Positions 25,495 through 28,243 of a stretch of DNA of 28,243 nt are shown here, in pieces. This DNA is from a virus. Numbering within the stretch: the first letter of the stretch is position 1; each line of letters begins with the position of its first letter. The notes beneath the pieces were generated by a model. That model searched no databases and had not been told where the DNA came from. It saw nothing but the letters and a program-made list of their open reading frames with translations. The position numbers were made by a program, and so were the translations under genes. The stretch spans positions 1 through 28,243 of the IMG/VR virus record IMGVR_UViG_3300033571_015157, one strand, 5' to 3'.

Positions 25495-26594
25495 CTTGTA
25501 ACCTTGAAATAATGGTTATTATCAAACATTTGTATATTATCCCCATCATCTGTTATAGTTTTTACTACTACTCTGTAAAATCTCTCTGGTTGAAATGAAT
25601 CCATCCAAATATTAAAATAGCTACTTGTACCATCACAACTTATTTTCGTTCCTGTTTCTGAAAATGGTATGTAGATTTCATCTGTATGAGCGTCTCGTAT
25701 TTCATAATAAGATGATGATGGTAGGTAAAAATTTTCAGTGTAATAAGATGTTGTAGTATATGTTTTTATAGGGTATCTTAGATTAGCATATATTCTTATC
25801 TTTGCTCTTTCATTTATAGTGTAATACTTTTTTAGTTTTACATTTACATTCATATTATCCAAATTTACTTGGGATAAACTTCCTGTATTAAAGATAGAAT
25901 CATCCCATATTACGTGTAATTTTGGAACATATATTGTATTACTATCCGTACTAAAAAACTGTATAGTGTTGGTGCTATCAATTAGACGCTCTACATCATC
26001 ACTAAACTTTATTATGAAACCTTCGTTTTTTACATCAGAACCACTAAGCCAAGCATAAACAATCGGACTAACATCCATATAAACGTCAGTCGTCTCATAT
26101 GAAAATGATTCAGTACACTCTAACTGTGGCTGATTCCACCATGTGCCACCACCATATCTGGCCATATAAGAACCTGTTACGAATGGATTTAGACTTTGAG
26201 AGACATTCCATTCTATTTCAGATTTTGCAGATGATCGGTATTTCCAAGATACCCCATCTGTAATTTGTGGTCTGTAATCTTTTTGTCCAGTTCCATTTAT
26301 CCAAGATTCACTTATTGGATAAGCATGTATAGTGTATTCTTGTGGTATTTCTTGTACATTAGCTGTTTTTAATTCTAAATAATATTCAGCAGTATTTGGT
26401 ATTTTATTTTCATTTATGTACTCTTGTATTTTATTGAGATTAAACTTCATCAATATTCTACTATTATACATTGAAGATGTCTCTGTACCTCTAGACTGAT
26501 GTGATAGTTCTAATATTGCATCTATTCCAGCATTAAGGGACTGAGACCTTTCATATATTGTTGTATCGAAATTTGGATAAATGGTGTATATCAT
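25491..26594 (-). CDS. Baseplate-region protein with DNRLRE-like beta domain
   Basis: Protein of 367 aa. Residues about 5-232 fit the DNRLRE-type beta-sandwich pattern: DTTIYERSQSLNAGID near the start, SRILMKFNL (45-53), AEYYLEL (69-75), a WINGTG segment (98-103), then VYMDVSPIVYAWLSG (171-185) and GFIIKFSDD (192-200). In cell-surface proteins this fold is associated with adhesion or carbohydrate binding. Residues about 240-367 form a second beta-rich region. As far as I recall, similar proteins accompany gp6 in marine phages. The gene overlaps the gp6-like stop by one base (TAATG) and shares a 4-nt ATGA overlap with the coiled-coil gene downstream. It is probably a structural part of the baseplate periphery or an attachment site for appendages. 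Confidence 0.8.
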   Translation of the reverse strand: MIYTIYPNFDTTIYERSQSLNAGIDAILELSHQSRGTETSSMYNSRILMKFNLNKIQEYINENKIPNTAEYYLELKTANVQEIPQEYTIHAYPISESWINGTGQKDYRPQITDGVSWKYRSSAKSEIEWNVSQSLNPFVTGSYMARYGGGTWWNQPQLECTESFSYETTDVYMDVSPIVYAWLSGSDVKNEGFIIKFSDDVERLIDSTNTIQFFSTDSNTIYVPKLHVIWDDSIFNTGSLSQVNLDNMNVNVKLKKYYTINERAKIRIYANLRYPIKTYTTTSYYTENFYLPSSSYYEIRDAHTDEIYIPFSETGTKISCDGTSSYFNIWMDSFQPERFYRVVVKTITDDGDNIQMFDNNHYFKVTR

Positions 26595-28243
26595 TAGAAT
26601 GACCTCGATTTTCCTATTATATCATTGTCTGGAAATTTTATTTCAAATATTGATGGATCTAAGGATGGGAATATTATTCCATCTTTAGTTGCTGACTGTA
26701 TATTGTATACATTTTTTGAATAACCTAAATCTTCATCATGTTTATTTATAATTCTTAAATCAACTACTGTTTGTACACCCTCCACTCTATCTAATTCCGT
26801 ATAGACATTGCTTAGAACTATTGGTTGATTTATTTGCCATTGGGATATATCAAAATATTCTTTTAATCTATTTATACATCTTAAAATTACTTGATTACCA
26901 TTTTGATTTGGTAGTGATATTATTTCAAACTCTATACCTATATTTATGATATATGCATCTTTTATACTTATACCATCGGTTAGCATTCTATACTGATCTA
27001 AATAAACTTTTAAATTTTCTTTCGTTGTATTATTAATTGGTATTAACTTTCCTTCTCCGTCATAGCCTAAGAGATAAAAACTTATGCCAAGATTATTGTG
27101 CATAACATCCTTGTTATTCAATCCATTATATGTTAGATCCGAATCTTTTATAACGTGAACTTTAGCTATAGAACCGTACTTTGCTGGTAGAGTATAAGCT
27201 CTCAACATATAATCTTCTCTTGTAACAGCTCTATTTTGTGAAGCAAAATGTGCTAAAGCATTTTGACGTATCTCTTCAATTTCTTCACCAACCTTTCCAC
27301 CTGTTGCTGGGTCAGAATTTGTTACAGCTAAGCTGTTTATAACTCTTGAATATAATGTAGAGTCTAATCCAGACTCATCTATGAGAATTGATTTATTCAG
27401 TATTCTTGTTATGGTGTCACTTGCAACATTATCTTGTGGACCACCACCAACGGTATAGTTTATTGTTAATAATGTATTACTTGGAGCTATCCCATATGTT
27501 TTTGTGTATAAGAAATTTGCAGGATTCAGATCACTAACTAAAATATTGTTAGTATTTTTCATGTTACCACTAACTAAGTCTGGATTTGGTATTAATATCT
27601 CATCATTTAAATCAGATACTCCAGCTCCAAATTGAATTTCAAAAGTACCAACATCACCAACCTGTCTTGACGTGAATCTTCTAGGTATTTTTCTCAGTTT
27701 TAATAGATATGGAGATTGTTCTCTGTCCATTGATAGGAATTTATCATTTCTTGGTATATTTGGAACAGACTCAAATATCGTATCTTGTGCTAAATACGGT
27801 ACATGATACCATCTATTACCGTCAGAATCTACTGCATCTATTATTTCTATTAAATTTGGTTCGTTTAATATTACTTTTGTATATGGTACTGGAGAATTAA
27901 ATGTAAATGTTCTTGAATTAACTACACCCGAAATAGCATTAACTGATTTTTTTAATAGCCAAAAATCAACAGCACCTGTAGTATCACTCACTTCAAATGG
28001 TGTAATTTCTGTTGGGTCTAAACTACTACTAAATTTAAAGTCCAAATAATCTAATGTTCTAAATCTCACAGTTGTATCATTTGTTTCTGCTGCTACTATC
28101 ATTCCCTCTTCTATTGCTAATGCATAATTCCAATCTGGAACAGCTATTCCAGATTCATTAGCTATAGATGGAACTATCTGAAACACATCTATCTTAGCAA
28201 CAGAAGCTACTCTATTTTTTGGCATATAACCCATAGATTGAGC
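26594..28243 (-). CDS. 6: Baseplate wedge protein gp6-like (baseplate J family), N-terminus outside window
   Basis: Baseplate wedge subunit that, in T4-type tails, dimerises with copies from neighbouring wedges to form the inner baseplate ring. Counting from the ATG at 28234, the J-like core is at about 315-365: GEEIEEIRQNALAHFASQN and RAVTREDYMLRAY (336-348), followed by IAKVHVI (356-362). The C-terminal part has the expected ending: HRLKEYF-like helix (RLKEYFDI), PIVLSNVYTEL and VEGVQTVVDL. The frame stays open upstream of that ATG to the window edge (codons for Ala-Gln-Ser), and the protein is shorter than T4 gp6. The true start is therefore probably outside the window. It is the first visible gene of the baseplate operon and is coupled to the DNRLRE-like gene. 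Confidence 0.9.
   Translation of the reverse strand, partial: AQSMGYMPKNRVASVAKIDVFQIVPSIANESGIAVPDWNYALAIEEGMIVAAETNDTTVRFRTLDYLDFKFSSSLDPTEITPFEVSDTTGAVDFWLLKKSVNAISGVVNSRTFTFNSPVPYTKVILNEPNLIEIIDAVDSDGNRWYHVPYLAQDTIFESVPNIPRNDKFLSMDREQSPYLLKLRKIPRRFTSRQVGDVGTFEIQFGAGVSDLNDEILIPNPDLVSGNMKNTNNILVSDLNPANFLYTKTYGIAPSNTLLTINYTVGGGPQDNVASDTITRILNKSILIDESGLDSTLYSRVINSLAVTNSDPATGGKVGEEIEEIRQNALAHFASQNRAVTREDYMLRAYTLPAKYGSIAKVHVIKDSDLTYNGLNNKDVMHNNLGISFYLLGYDGEGKLIPINNTTKENLKVYLDQYRMLTDGISIKDAYIINIGIEFEIISLPNQNGNQVILRCINRLKEYFDISQWQINQPIVLSNVYTELDRVEGVQTVVDLRIINKHDEDLGYSKNVYNIQSATKDGIIFPSLDPSIFEIKFPDNDIIGKSRSF

Overview
The window is a densely packed, strongly AT-rich stretch of a large tailed-phage genome, most likely a marine T4-like phage with a contractile tail. 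Every supported gene reads from the minus strand, so the gene order below runs from high to low coordinates. The phage assignment rests on a gp6/J-type baseplate wedge protein, a gp7/P2-I-like wedge protein, T4-type primase and Mre11/Rad50 (gp47/gp46) homologues, a T7-type endonuclease I, and a collagen-like Gly-X-Y virion protein. Gene gaps are mostly 1-12 nt or short overlaps (ATGA, TAATG), as in phage operons. The host cannot be named. Shine-Dalgarno-like motifs (AAGG, GAGG, GGAG) precede many starts. A heptosyltransferase-like gene hints at a Gram-negative host that makes ADP-heptose.

Structural block (28243 to 9998): a 5'-truncated gp6-like wedge protein; a protein with a DNRLRE-like beta domain; a small coiled-coil protein; a 1438-residue gp7/gpI-like protein with an embedded LamG-like domain; and a 213-residue virion-type protein behind the longest intergenic gap and the strongest ribosome binding site. 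Five consecutive paralogues follow (388, 381, 1006, 856 and 615 aa). All end in the same roughly 42-residue C-terminal segment. Two consist of little more than a shared core module, two carry that module behind long unique N-termini, and one has a LamG-like domain inserted into the module.

DNA-metabolism block (9998 to 5393): a T7 gp3-like Holliday junction resolvase, a TOPRIM primase whose zinc-finger cysteines are largely lost, and one polypeptide that fuses Mre11-type nuclease to Rad50-type ATPase.

Glycan block (5380 to 1): a 975-residue protein with four apparent enzyme domains (GT4-like, GT25-like, FkbM-type methyltransferase, GT-A-like), a TibC/BAHT-like O-heptosyltransferase with a C-x2-C-x13-C-x11-C cluster, and a Ser/Thr-rich, lysine-free collagen-like protein that runs off the window. 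The most interesting hypothesis is that these three genes form a phage-encoded system that glycosylates its own collagen-like fibre on Ser/Thr.

No tRNA, rRNA, CRISPR array, transposon or integrase was recognised, and no gene-free stretch exceeds about 125 bases.
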